DNA of 28,559 nt from Candidatus Acetothermia bacterium (GTDB taxonomy: Bacteria; Bipolaricaulota; Bipolaricaulia; RBG-16-55-9; JANLFV01), in contig JAPWVC010000005.1 in assembly GCA_028275195.1 (NCBI GenBank), positions 1-28,559 on the forward strand. The letters are read 5' to 3'. Every line of letters starts with the position of its first letter. The stretch's first letter is position 1. The notes under the pieces were generated by a model that saw nothing but the letters and a program-made list of their open reading frames with translations, ran no database searches and had not been told where the DNA came from. The position numbers and the translations under genes are program-made. Positions 7,480 to 14,205 of the stretch are shown in pieces.

Positions 7480-8849
7480 AGCGGGCGAACCTCTGGCGGT
7501 TCCTCCTCATATTGGCAGTAGTCCTAGCGGCCTGTCTCTTCCTCTTCTTCCCGGCCCTCACCGGCTCGGCGAAGAGGCTGGTGAACATCAACCTCGGGCT
7601 CGACCTTTTGGGCGGCTCGCAGTTGACCCTCGAGGCCCAGATCCCCGAGGGGACGAGCCTCCAGGAGGCGAACGACATCCTCGAGAGGATCGTCACGATC
7701 CTCAACAACCGCGTCGACCAGTATGGTATGACCAACCCCGTGATCCGCCGCGCGGGGACGAAGCGGATCGTCGTCGAGCTCCCCGGGACAAGGGACATCA
7801 GCGAGGCCCGGCAGTTGATCGGCCGGACGGCCCTCCTGGAGTTCCGGAAGGTGCTCGAGGCCGGGAAGAAGGGGGACATCCTCACCCCGACCTCCCTGAA
7901 TGAGGAGGTCCTCTTCGACCGGGACGGGAACCCTTATCTCGTGGAGCGGGAGCCGATGCTCACCGGCGCGGCCCTGAGCAACGCGCAGGTCCGGACGAGG
8001 AGCACCCCCGCGGCCGGTCAGGGCCCGCTCTTCATCTCCCTGGAGTTCAACACCGAAGGGGCGAGGATCTTCCGCGATGTGATCAACCAGCTCAAAGTGA
8101 ATGATCGGCTGGCGATCGTCCTGGATAACACGATCTACAGCGCCCCCTCGGTCACCGAGAACATTAAGCAGGCCGCCTCCACCTCCCCGACCCTCAAGGA
8201 GGCGGTGATCGAGGGGCGGTTCACCGCCGAGGAGGCCCGGCTCCTCGCGATCGTGCTCCGGGCCGGGGCCCTCCCCGTCGATGTGGAGATCGTTCAGGAG
8301 AGCTCGATCGGGCCGACCTTGGGGGAGGACTCGATCCGCCGGGGGATGATGAGCATGATCATCGGGTTCATCCTGGTGATCATTTACATGTTCCTCCGCT
8401 ACCGCTGGCTGGGGGTGGTGGGGAATGCCGCGCTCCTATTGAACATGATCCTCGTCTTCGGGGCGCTCGCCGCCTTCCGTGCGACGCTCACTTTGGACGG
8501 CTTCGCCGGGATCATCCTCACCATCGGTATGTCCGTCGACGGGAATGTGATCATCTTCGAGCGGATCAAGGAGGAGCTCCGCGCGGGGAAGGGGATCGGC
8601 CCGGCAGTGAAGGCCGGTTTCCAGAAGTCCTACTCCGCGATCCTCGACTCCAACATCACGACCATCGCCACCGCTTTGGTCCTGCTCCTGATGGGGACCG
8701 GCCCAGTGAAGGGCTTCGCCATCACCCTGGTCATCGGGGTCGCCGGCTCGATGTTCTGCGCTATCTTCTTCTCGCGGTTCTTGCTCGACACCACCGGGAT
8801 CGCCGAGCGGGCGGCACTGGCCCTCAAGCCCGAGGCGGCTTCGGCCTGA
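7476..8849 (+). CDS. secD: Protein translocase subunit SecD
   Basis: Inner-membrane RND-family component that uses the proton gradient to help pull secreted proteins across the membrane. It has 457 residues: TM1 at about 7-29, a periplasmic P1 region starting INLGLDLLGGSQLTLE (the GLDLxGG motif), IVVELPGTRDISEARQLIG, then five C-terminal TM helices with TLTLDGFAGIILTIGMSVDGNVIIFERIKEEL, whose core GMSVDGNVIIFERIKEEL carries the conserved Asp. The P1 head is shorter than in E. coli SecD (615 residues), as in many other bacteria. secF normally follows but is not present; the next gene is convergent dinB, whose 3' end overlaps by 26 bp. Confidence 0.95.
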   Translation: MKRANLWRFLLILAVVLAACLFLFFPALTGSAKRLVNINLGLDLLGGSQLTLEAQIPEGTSLQEANDILERIVTILNNRVDQYGMTNPVIRRAGTKRIVVELPGTRDISEARQLIGRTALLEFRKVLEAGKKGDILTPTSLNEEVLFDRDGNPYLVEREPMLTGAALSNAQVRTRSTPAAGQGPLFISLEFNTEGARIFRDVINQLKVNDRLAIVLDNTIYSAPSVTENIKQAASTSPTLKEAVIEGRFTAEEARLLAIVLRAGALPVDVEIVQESSIGPTLGEDSIRRGMMSMIIGFILVIIYMFLRYRWLGVVGNAALLLNMILVFGALAAFRATLTLDGFAGIILTIGMSVDGNVIIFERIKEELRAGKGIGPAVKAGFQKSYSAILDSNITTIATALVLLLMGTGPVKGFAITLVIGVAGSMFCAIFFSRFLLDTTGIAERAALALKPEAASA

Positions 8850-10008
8850 GGGCCCGGCCCCACTTGAGGGCCTCCTCACCGAACCGGGCGCGAATCTCGT
8901 CGATCAGGCGCTCCAGTTCCGCAGAGCGCCGCTCCTTCTCATCCTGGAAGAGCGGGAGCTGCTCCTGATCTTTGGGGATCAGGCCGGAGACCTGGACCCC
9001 CAACAGCCGGACCCCCTGGCGGAGCTGGACCCGCTCAGCGAGGAGCCTTCCGGCCTCTTCGAAGATCTCCCTCCCCAGGTCCGTCGGCCTGGAGAGGGTC
9101 TTGGCCCTTGTGATCGTCTTGAAGTCGGCAAACCGGACCTTGAGCTGGACTGTCCGGCCTTTGAGCCCCTCTTCCCGGAGCCGCCGGCCCACCTCCTCGC
9201 TCAGGGAGAAGAGGACCCGCTCCATCTCCTCGGGGTCCGTGAGGTCCTCGGGGAAGGTCCGCTCAGCCCCGAGCGAGCGGGCCTCCCTCTCGGGGATGAC
9301 CGGGCTCCGATCGATCCCCCGCGCCAGCTCGTAGAGCGACCTCCCGAGGCTGCCGAACTTGTCGAGCAGCTCCTCGAGCGCGAGCCCCCGCAGTTGCCCG
9401 ACGGTGGTGATCCCAAGCCCCCGCAGTCGCTTCGCCGTCGCCTCGCCCACGCCCCAGAGGCGCTCGATGGGGAGGTCCTCGAGGAAGGCGAGCTCCTCGC
9501 CCTCCCGGACGACGAGGAACCCGTCCGGCTTGGCGAGCGAGCTCGCCAGCTTGGCTAAGAACTTGTTCGGCCCGACCCCTACAGAGCAGGTGAGGCCGGT
9601 CTCCTCCCGGACCCGCCGCTTGATCTCCCTTGCCACCTCCTCCGCGGGGCCGAGGAGCCGCTCGGTCCCCGTGAGGTCCAAGAAGGCCTCATCGAGGGAG
9701 ATGGGCTCGACGAGCGGGGTGTAGCTATAAAGGATCGCGCGGATCTGCTGGGAGACCTCCTGGTAGCGGGCGAACCTCGGGCGGAGGAAGACCGCTTGAG
9801 GGCAGAGCCTCCTGGCCTGGGCCGCGGGCATGGCACTATGGACCCCGAACTTCCGGGCCTCATAAGAGGCGGTCGAGACCACACCCCGACCCGCGGGGTC
9901 GCCCCCGACGATCACCGGCCTCCCGCGCAGCTCGGGATGGTCGAGCTGCTCGATCGCGGCGTAGAAGGCGTCCATGTCCACATGGACGATCTTCCGCCCC
10001 ATCCCCAT
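8824..10008 (-). CDS. dinB: DNA polymerase IV (Y-family)
   Basis: Error-prone translesion polymerase, 394 residues. The catalytic metal ligands are in HVDMDAFYAAIE (Asp11) and SLDEAFLD. The family motif YEARKFGVHSAMPAAQARRL is intact. GVGPNKFLAKLASSLAKPDG and the HhH segment WGVGEATAKRLRGLGI mark palm and thumb, followed by a little-finger domain. QLPLF at residues 350-354 is a clear beta-clamp binding motif, with a further helical tail. It is the second gene of an operon with the upstream tRNA-binding protein (9 bp gap). The start could be Met1 or Met3. A dyad lies within the operon promoter, but I do not recognise a canonical LexA box. Confidence 0.95.
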   Translation of the reverse strand: MGMGRKIVHVDMDAFYAAIEQLDHPELRGRPVIVGGDPAGRGVVSTASYEARKFGVHSAMPAAQARRLCPQAVFLRPRFARYQEVSQQIRAILYSYTPLVEPISLDEAFLDLTGTERLLGPAEEVAREIKRRVREETGLTCSVGVGPNKFLAKLASSLAKPDGFLVVREGEELAFLEDLPIERLWGVGEATAKRLRGLGITTVGQLRGLALEELLDKFGSLGRSLYELARGIDRSPVIPEREARSLGAERTFPEDLTDPEEMERVLFSLSEEVGRRLREEGLKGRTVQLKVRFADFKTITRAKTLSRPTDLGREIFEEAGRLLAERVQLRQGVRLLGVQVSGLIPKDQEQLPLFQDEKERRSAELERLIDEIRARFGEEALKWGRALRPKPPRA

Positions 10009-10017
10009 CGCTGGCCC

Positions 10018-10353
10018 TTAAGAGACCCTCGCCCCGTTCGGCACCTCCCGGTCGAGCGTGACCAAGGCCAGCCCGCCGGGATGGACCGCGGCCAGGAGCA
10101 TCCCCCTTGACTCGACCCCGCGGATCACCGCCGGCTGGAGGTTGGCCACGACGATGATCTGCTTCCCCACCAACTCCTCCGGCCGGTAGTGCTGGGCGAT
10201 CCCGGCCACGAGCGGCCTCCGCTCGCCGCCTAGGTCCACCTCGAGCTTCAGCAGCTTGTCCGCCCCGGGGACCCGTTCCGCGGCCACGATCGTCGCGACC
10301 CGGAGGTCGATCTCCTTGAACTGCTCGAGCGTGATAGCCTTATTCCCTTCCAC
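10018..10353 (-). CDS. Free-standing tRNA-binding domain protein (Trbp111/MetG C-terminal-like)
   Basis: A 111-residue OB-fold protein of the EMAP-II/Trbp111 type, corresponding to the C-terminal dimerisation and tRNA-binding domain of many methionyl-tRNA synthetases. The family landmarks are present: FKEIDLRVATIVAAERVPGADKLL (core IDLRVATIVAAERVPGADKL), LVAGIAQHYRPEELVGKQIIVVANL and IRGVESRGMLLAA. Trbp111 binds tRNA non-specifically as a dimer and may act in trans with MetRS. It may be listed as a MetRS beta subunit; no metG catalytic gene is adjacent. It precedes dinB by 9 bp, an unusual pairing without an obvious functional reason. Confidence 0.9.
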   Translation of the reverse strand: MEGNKAITLEQFKEIDLRVATIVAAERVPGADKLLKLEVDLGGERRPLVAGIAQHYRPEELVGKQIIVVANLQPAVIRGVESRGMLLAAVHPGGLALVTLDREVPNGARVS

Positions 10354-10359
10354 GGCTCG

Positions 10360-10389
10360 ATTCTAGCCCCAAGTGGGGCTCCCTGCCAA
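10360..10389 (-). promoter_or_regulatory. Promoter of trbp111-dinB with a dyad in the spacer
   Basis: On the minus strand TTGGCA (10389-10384) and TAGAAT (10365-10360) are 18 bp apart, just upstream of the gene. The spacer holds the inverted repeat AGCCCCA-AG-TGGGGCT (10365-10380), well placed for a repressor. Further upstream are two smaller dyads, TCCGT-A-ACGGA (10403-10413) and GTCGG...CCGAC (10421-10436). Confidence 0.65.
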
Positions 10390-10449
10390 GCCGAAGCCGC
10401 CGTCCGTAACGGAGATCACTGTCGGGGGTAACCGACTTCTCCCCCCTGT

Positions 10450-10455
10450 TTGACA
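10450..10455 (+). promoter_or_regulatory. TTGACA-like -35 box upstream of the coiled-coil gene
   Basis: A perfect TTGACA lies 70 bp before the ATG at 10525. No convincing -10 box sits 16-18 bp downstream (bases near 10473 are GC-rich). TAGACT at 10486-10491 could serve only with another, weaker -35 (TTGGGC at 10464). The promoter is therefore only partly supported. Confidence 0.3.
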
Positions 10456-10524
10456 CCGCTCCTTTGGGCCGATCCGGGCCGATTCTAGACTGGGGCGCAA
10501 GTTTAACCGGTGAAGGAGGCAAAG

Positions 10525-11382
10525 ATGTGGAAGAGGGGTATAGAGGCAGTGGTTCTGGCCCTGGCGGCAGTGGCCGTGGCCTTCGTGAGCCCGCTCCTCG
10601 CCCCGGCGGCCTATGGGGAAGGAGAAGGGGACGGGGCGATCGCGGACAAGCTCGCCCAGCTCGAGGCCGGCCTGGCTAAGCTCGAGGGGATCGTCAAGGA
10701 CATCGCCTTCGACGCCCAGCGGATCTCGAGCCTGGAGGCGATCCTCAAGGAGATCTCCTTCCAGATGAAGGAGAGCGAGGGGAAGATCCGCGATCTCTCG
10801 GCCTTCCAGCGCTCTGTGGAGGAGGACCTCCGCCCGAGGGTGGTGAAGCTCGAGAGCAGCGTCTCCGGCCTATCATTCACGGTCCAGAAGCAGGGGGAGA
10901 AGCTCACTAAGCTCGAGGGGCTGAGCGAGGCGGTGGCCGAGCTCCAGCCGCGGGTCTTCTCCCTGGAGACGACGGTCCAGGGGATCGCGGCGAAATTGAA
11001 GACCGACGAGGAGCAGCTCAAGCAGCTCTACCTCCAGGCCAATGACCTCCAGAAGAGGGTCGAGACCCTCGAGAAGGCGATGGCTCAGGCCCAGGCCCAA
11101 CTCCAGCTCATCGGGAAGCCGGAGGACCTCTCCAAGCTCCAGGAGTTGATGAACCGGCTCGGGCTGGTCGAGTCGACGGTGGGGGGCCTCTCGGCCAAGC
11201 TCAAGCAGCAGGGCGAGACCCTGATAGGCCATGAGGGGCTGATCTCGGCCCAGGCCGACGAGATCGCGGCCCTCAAGAAGGAGATCACAGCCCTGAAGGG
11301 CCAGGCTAGGACCATGGTCCTCGTGGCCGTCGGGGGGCTTCTGGCCGGCCTGGCTGCGCTGGCCCTCCACTTTATGGCCTAG
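10525..11382 (+). CDS. Exported coiled-coil protein with C-terminal membrane anchor, function unknown
   Basis: I do not recognise a named family. The ATG at 10525 is chosen because GAAGGAGG lies 6 bp before it; a GTG at 10510 is in frame but overlaps that site. The 285-residue product has a signal-peptide-like N-terminus (MWKRGIEAVVLALAAVAVAF, probable cleavage after AAYG), about 230 residues of Leu/Glu/Lys-rich coiled coil with no Cys, and a C-terminal hydrophobic segment (MVLVAVGGLLAGLAALAL). The rod contains three imperfect copies of a motif LE-S/T-S/T-V-x-G-L/I-S/A-x-K/V, each followed by a Gln/Glu/Lys-rich heptad stretch. The topology resembles rod-like envelope spacer proteins such as Thermotoga Omp-alpha, but no SLH domain is present. 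It is a single gene with a strong terminator. Confidence 0.85.
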   Translation: MWKRGIEAVVLALAAVAVAFVSPLLAPAAYGEGEGDGAIADKLAQLEAGLAKLEGIVKDIAFDAQRISSLEAILKEISFQMKESEGKIRDLSAFQRSVEEDLRPRVVKLESSVSGLSFTVQKQGEKLTKLEGLSEAVAELQPRVFSLETTVQGIAAKLKTDEEQLKQLYLQANDLQKRVETLEKAMAQAQAQLQLIGKPEDLSKLQELMNRLGLVESTVGGLSAKLKQQGETLIGHEGLISAQADEIAALKKEITALKGQARTMVLVAVGGLLAGLAALALHFMA

Positions 11383-11412
11383 CCCTAGCTAAACTAGCTC
11401 GATCGGATCGGC

Positions 11413-11450
11413 GGCCCGGTGAGGAAGGTGGCTCACCGGGCCTTCTTTAT
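11413..11450 (+). terminator. Intrinsic terminator of the coiled-coil gene
   Basis: GGCCCGGTGAG (11413-11423) pairs perfectly with CTCACCGGGCC (11432-11442) across an 8-nt loop, followed by TTCTTTAT. It acts on the plus strand; on the minus strand no T-run follows. The stem includes the last codons and stop of convergent ridA, so the two genes share this DNA. Confidence 0.85.
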
Positions 11451-11819
11451 CGCGATCCCTTCGAGCTCGATCCCCGCTCCCTTCGGGAGGGCCGCGACCT
11501 GGACGAAGGAGCGGGCCGGGGGCTCCTTCGGGAAATAGCGGGCATAGACCTCGTTGATCGCCGCAAAGTCCCTGAGGTCGGTGACATAGACTGTCACCTT
11601 CACTAGATCCTCCAGCCCCGCCCCGGCGGCCTCGAGGATCGCCTTGAGGTTCTCCAGGCACTGGCGGGCCTGGGCAAGGATATCGCCCTCGATCAGCTTC
11701 CCCTCCCGGTCCAGCGGCAACTGACCGGAGGTGAAGATGAAGCCGCCAGCGAGGATCGCTTGGGAATAGGGCCCGATCGCGGGCGGAGCGGCCTCGCTGC
11801 TGATGACGGCCTTGCGCAT
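11433..11819 (-). CDS. ridA: RidA family reactive imine/enamine deaminase
   Basis: A 128-residue RidA/YjgF/UK114 protein. RidA hydrolyses reactive 2-iminoacids and enamines such as 2-aminoacrylate produced by PLP enzymes. The conserved residues are present: IGPYSQAI, FTSGQLPLD, the catalytic Arg103 in PARSFVQVAALP and Glu120 in GIELEGIA. It starts 2 bp after the kbl stop, so it is co-transcribed with a PLP enzyme of threonine catabolism, which fits a role in removing reactive by-products. Its 3' end lies inside the terminator stem of the convergent gene. Confidence 0.95.
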   Translation of the reverse strand: MRKAVISSEAAPPAIGPYSQAILAGGFIFTSGQLPLDREGKLIEGDILAQARQCLENLKAILEAAGAGLEDLVKVTVYVTDLRDFAAINEVYARYFPKEPPARSFVQVAALPKGAGIELEGIAIKKAR

Positions 11820-11821
11820 CG

Positions 11822-12868
11822 CTAGATCACTCTCAGCTCTTTCCCCACCTTCTCGAACTTCTCCAGGGCGAAGTCGAGGTCCTTCCTGGTATGCAAGGCC
11901 GAGATCATCACCCGGATCCGGGCCTTCCCCTGGGGGACGGTGGGGTAGCCGATCGCCTGGGCGAAGACCCCTTCATTAAAGAGCTTTTTGGAAAAGTCCC
12001 AGGCGGTCTTGGCCTCCCCGAGCATTACCGGGGTGATCGGGGTCTCGCTCACGCCGGTATCGAAGCCTAGCTTCTTCATCTCGGCCTTAAAGTAGCGGGC
12101 GTTCTCCCAGAGCCTCCGGACCGGCTCGTCCGTCTCTTGGAGGATCTCGATCGCGGCGATGCAGGCCGCCACATCCGCGGGAGTGGTGGCCGAGGAGAAG
12201 AGGAACGGCCTGGCCCGCTGCCTCAGGAATTCGATGATCTTGGCCTTACCCGCGAGATAGCCCCCTACGACCCCGAAGGCCTTGGACATCGTCCCCATCT
12301 CCAGGTCCACCCGCCCGTGGAGGCCGAAGTGGTCCACGATCCCCCGCCCATGATCGCCCAGGACCCCCTCGCCGTGGGCGTCGTCGACCATCACGATCGC
12401 CTCGTATTTTTCGGCCAGCTCCACGATCTCCGGGAGGGGGGCGAGGTCCCCGTCCATGGAGAAGACCCCGTCGGTCACGATCAGCTTCTTCTTGATCGCC
12501 TTATTCTCCTCCAGGGCCGCGGCCAGGGCCTTAGTATCCCGGTGGGGATAGATGACCCTTCTGGCCTTGGTGAGCCGGCAGCCGTCGATGATCGAGGCAT
12601 GGTTCAGCTCGTCGGTGAAGATCACATCCCCCTCGCCCATCAGGAGGGGAATGGCCGCGAGGTTCGAGATCAGCCCGCCTTGGAGTGAGATCGCGGCCTC
12701 GGTCCGTTTGAACTCGGCGATCTTCCTCTCCAGCTCGAGATGCAAGCTCATCGTCCCGGCGATCGAGCGGACGGCCGCCGGCCCGACCCCATACTCGTCG
12801 ATCGCCCTCTTGGCCGCCTCCTTGAGCCGGGGGTCGTTGGCGAAGCCGAGGTAATTGTTGGAGCACAT
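11822..12868 (-). CDS. kbl: 2-amino-3-ketobutyrate CoA ligase (glycine C-acetyltransferase), main body after an N-terminal frameshift
   Basis: PLP enzyme that converts 2-amino-3-ketobutyrate and CoA to glycine and acetyl-CoA, the second step of threonine degradation. The 348-residue frame from ATG 12868 begins CSNNYLGFANDP, which is internal in homologues. It contains FTDELNHASIIDG, TDGVFSMDGDLAPL, VDDAHGEGVLG and the PLP Lys in GTMSKAFG (Lys196 of this frame), and runs to a normal C-terminus. About 42 N-terminal residues are encoded just upstream in a different frame (12871-12984). Homologues read VDG, four residues, then N-x-x-SNNYLG; here GTGGATGG runs straight into AACATG, so about 13 nt appear missing. 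The gene may be inactive, misassembled, or translated from the internal ATG. The first step is encoded divergently at 13175. Confidence 0.85.
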   Translation of the reverse strand: MCSNNYLGFANDPRLKEAAKRAIDEYGVGPAAVRSIAGTMSLHLELERKIAEFKRTEAAISLQGGLISNLAAIPLLMGEGDVIFTDELNHASIIDGCRLTKARRVIYPHRDTKALAAALEENKAIKKKLIVTDGVFSMDGDLAPLPEIVELAEKYEAIVMVDDAHGEGVLGDHGRGIVDHFGLHGRVDLEMGTMSKAFGVVGGYLAGKAKIIEFLRQRARPFLFSSATTPADVAACIAAIEILQETDEPVRRLWENARYFKAEMKKLGFDTGVSETPITPVMLGEAKTAWDFSKKLFNEGVFAQAIGYPTVPQGKARIRVMISALHTRKDLDFALEKFEKVGKELRVI

Positions 12869-12870
12869 GT

Positions 12871-12984
12871 TCCATCCACAACAGTCCAGGCCCCTACCGG
12901 CCCCCCGATCGTGCGAATGATGTTATAGAGCCCTTGCTCCTTCAGTCTTTGGAGCTCCTCATCGATAAAGTCCAGCTTCCCCAT
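12871..12984 (-). pseudogene. kbl: Out-of-frame N-terminal segment of kbl
   Basis: ATG at 12984, preceded by GGAGGGGAAG, opens a frame reading MGKLDFIDEELQRLKEQGLY, then NIIRTIGGPVGAWTVVDG. This is the expected N-terminal helix of Kbl up to the VDG turn. After that the frame continues as non-homologous sequence to 12748, while homology jumps to the +1-related frame of the main body. The native ribosome binding site and start belong to this segment, so the full-length protein cannot be made without frame restoration. Confidence 0.75.
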
Positions 12985-13037
12985 CTGCTTTACTTCCCCT
13001 CCTCGGGCTCATCGCGTGAGATGCTATTTTAAGCTTA

Positions 13038-13066
13038 TTTGACCTCCCGCCCACGGGTCAAGTCCC
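13038..13066 (-). promoter_or_regulatory. Probable kbl-ridA promoter within an element shared with the liv promoter
   Basis: On the minus strand TTGACC (13061-13056) is followed after 18 bp by TAAGCT, a weak -10 box, with TAAAAT a little further on. The -35 box lies in GGGACTTGAC, two bases, GTGGGCGGG (13066-13046), which matches the liv operon promoter at 19 of 21 positions. The segment also forms an inverted repeat TTGACC N11 GGTCAA. Confidence 0.55.
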
Positions 13067-13094
13067 GGCCCCAAGAGAGGTGGCTCGAGCTAGT

Positions 13095-13124
13095 TTGATC
13101 GACCACCCCTCAATGGGATAGAAT
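13095..13124 (+). promoter_or_regulatory. Promoter of threonine dehydrogenase gene
   Basis: TTGATC (13095-13100) and TAGAAT (13119-13124) are 18 bp apart, about 50 bp before the TTG start. It diverges from the kbl promoter region, so both halves of the threonine pathway share this 190-bp intergenic space. Confidence 0.65.
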
Positions 13125-13174
13125 TCCGGCGATGATCGAGCTCACAAGCCGGCCTGGGCCCAGCGAGAGGTGCT

Positions 13175-14176
13175 TTGACTGAAGAGACGACCAAGATCCT
13201 CGTGACCGGTGCCTGTGGTCAGATCGGGACGGAGCTGGTCCCCGAGCTCCGGCGGAGATACGGCCGGGAGAATGTGCTCGCCGCGGACATCAGAGAGCCG
13301 AGGGAGCCGCTGGCCAGCTCCGGTCCATTCGTCCTCGCTGATGTCACTGACCGGGCTGGGCTAGCAAGGCTGATCGAGCGGCACAAGATCGGCACTGTCT
13401 ACCACCTCGCGGCCATCCTCTCCGCTAAGGGCGAGCAGGACCCTCAGCGGGCCTGGATAGTGAATGTCGAGGGCTTGAGGAACATCCTCGAGCTCGCGCG
13501 GGCTTACGGGCTCAGGCTCTTCTGGCCCAGCTCGATCGCCGTCTTCGGCCCGGCGACCCCCAAGGAGAATGTCCCCCAGGAGACGATCCTCTGCCCGACG
13601 ACGATCTATGGGATCACCAAGGTGGCCGGGGAACTGCTCTGCGACTACTACTTCCATCGGTTCGGGGTCGATGTCCGCGGGCTCCGCTATCCGGGGATCA
13701 TCTCGAGCGAGGCGCTCCCGGGCGGGGGGACGACCGACTACGCCGTGGAGATCTTCCATGCGGCCGTCAAGGAGGGGCGGTATACCTGCTTCGTGCGGGA
13801 GGACACCGTCCTCCCGATGATGTTCATGCCCGATGCGATCCGGGCGGCGATCGAGCTGATGGAGGCCCCGCTCGCCTGGCTCAAGCACCATGCGAACTAC
13901 AATATCGCGGCGATGAGCTTCTCCGCGGGCGAGCTGGCGGCGGAGATCAAGCGGCATATCCCCGAATTCATCTGCGAATTCGAGCCCGACCCCCGCCAGG
14001 CGATCGCGGACTCCTGGCCGAGGACGATCGACGATACCGCCGCGCGGGAGGAGTGGGGCTGGCGGCCGCGCTATGACCTCAAGGCGATGGTCGAGGCGAT
14101 GCTCAAGCGGCTGAGCGAGCGGTATGCCCTCATGCCTCGAGTCCGGGCCGAGGCCCGGGGCGAAGGCGAGCACTAG
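13175..14176 (+). CDS. tdh: L-threonine 3-dehydrogenase, short-chain (epimerase-like) type
   Basis: NAD-dependent enzyme that oxidises L-threonine to 2-amino-3-ketobutyrate. The 333-residue protein belongs to the extended SDR/UDP-galactose-4-epimerase-like threonine dehydrogenases, not the zinc-dependent E. coli type. Rossmann motif GACGQIG is at residues 12-18, the catalytic Ser lies in WPSSIAVFG, and Tyr145-x3-Lys149 is in IYGITKVAGE. The distinguishing LRYPGIIS and GGGTTDYAVEIF segments match this subgroup. The start is TTG at 13175 after GAGAGGTG; no better ATG precedes the Rossmann motif. It diverges from kbl-ridA, which encode the next step and its clean-up enzyme, strongly supporting the assignment. 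Confidence 0.92.
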   Translation: MTEETTKILVTGACGQIGTELVPELRRRYGRENVLAADIREPREPLASSGPFVLADVTDRAGLARLIERHKIGTVYHLAAILSAKGEQDPQRAWIVNVEGLRNILELARAYGLRLFWPSSIAVFGPATPKENVPQETILCPTTIYGITKVAGELLCDYYFHRFGVDVRGLRYPGIISSEALPGGGTTDYAVEIFHAAVKEGRYTCFVREDTVLPMMFMPDAIRAAIELMEAPLAWLKHHANYNIAAMSFSAGELAAEIKRHIPEFICEFEPDPRQAIADSWPRTIDDTAAREEWGWRPRYDLKAMVEAMLKRLSERYALMPRVRAEARGEGEH

Positions 14177-14180
14177 CTAC

Positions 14181-14205
14181 CTAGCTTAAGCTAGCTAAGC
14201 TTAGC
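14181..14205. repeat. Overlapping CTAG-rich palindromes between convergent genes
   Basis: CTAGCTTAAGCTAG (14181-14194) and GCTAAGCTTAGC (14194-14205) are each perfect palindromes in the tdh-lipoprotein convergent gap. The second overlaps the stop codon of the minus-strand gene. No T-run follows on either strand, so they are weak terminator candidates. A similar CTAG-rich stretch follows the coiled-coil gene at 11384-11400. Confidence 0.4.

Noticed and set aside
8824..8880. Terminator between convergent secD and dinB
   Set aside because: GGGCC-rich blocks are present but I could not pair them into a stem with a T-run on either strand.
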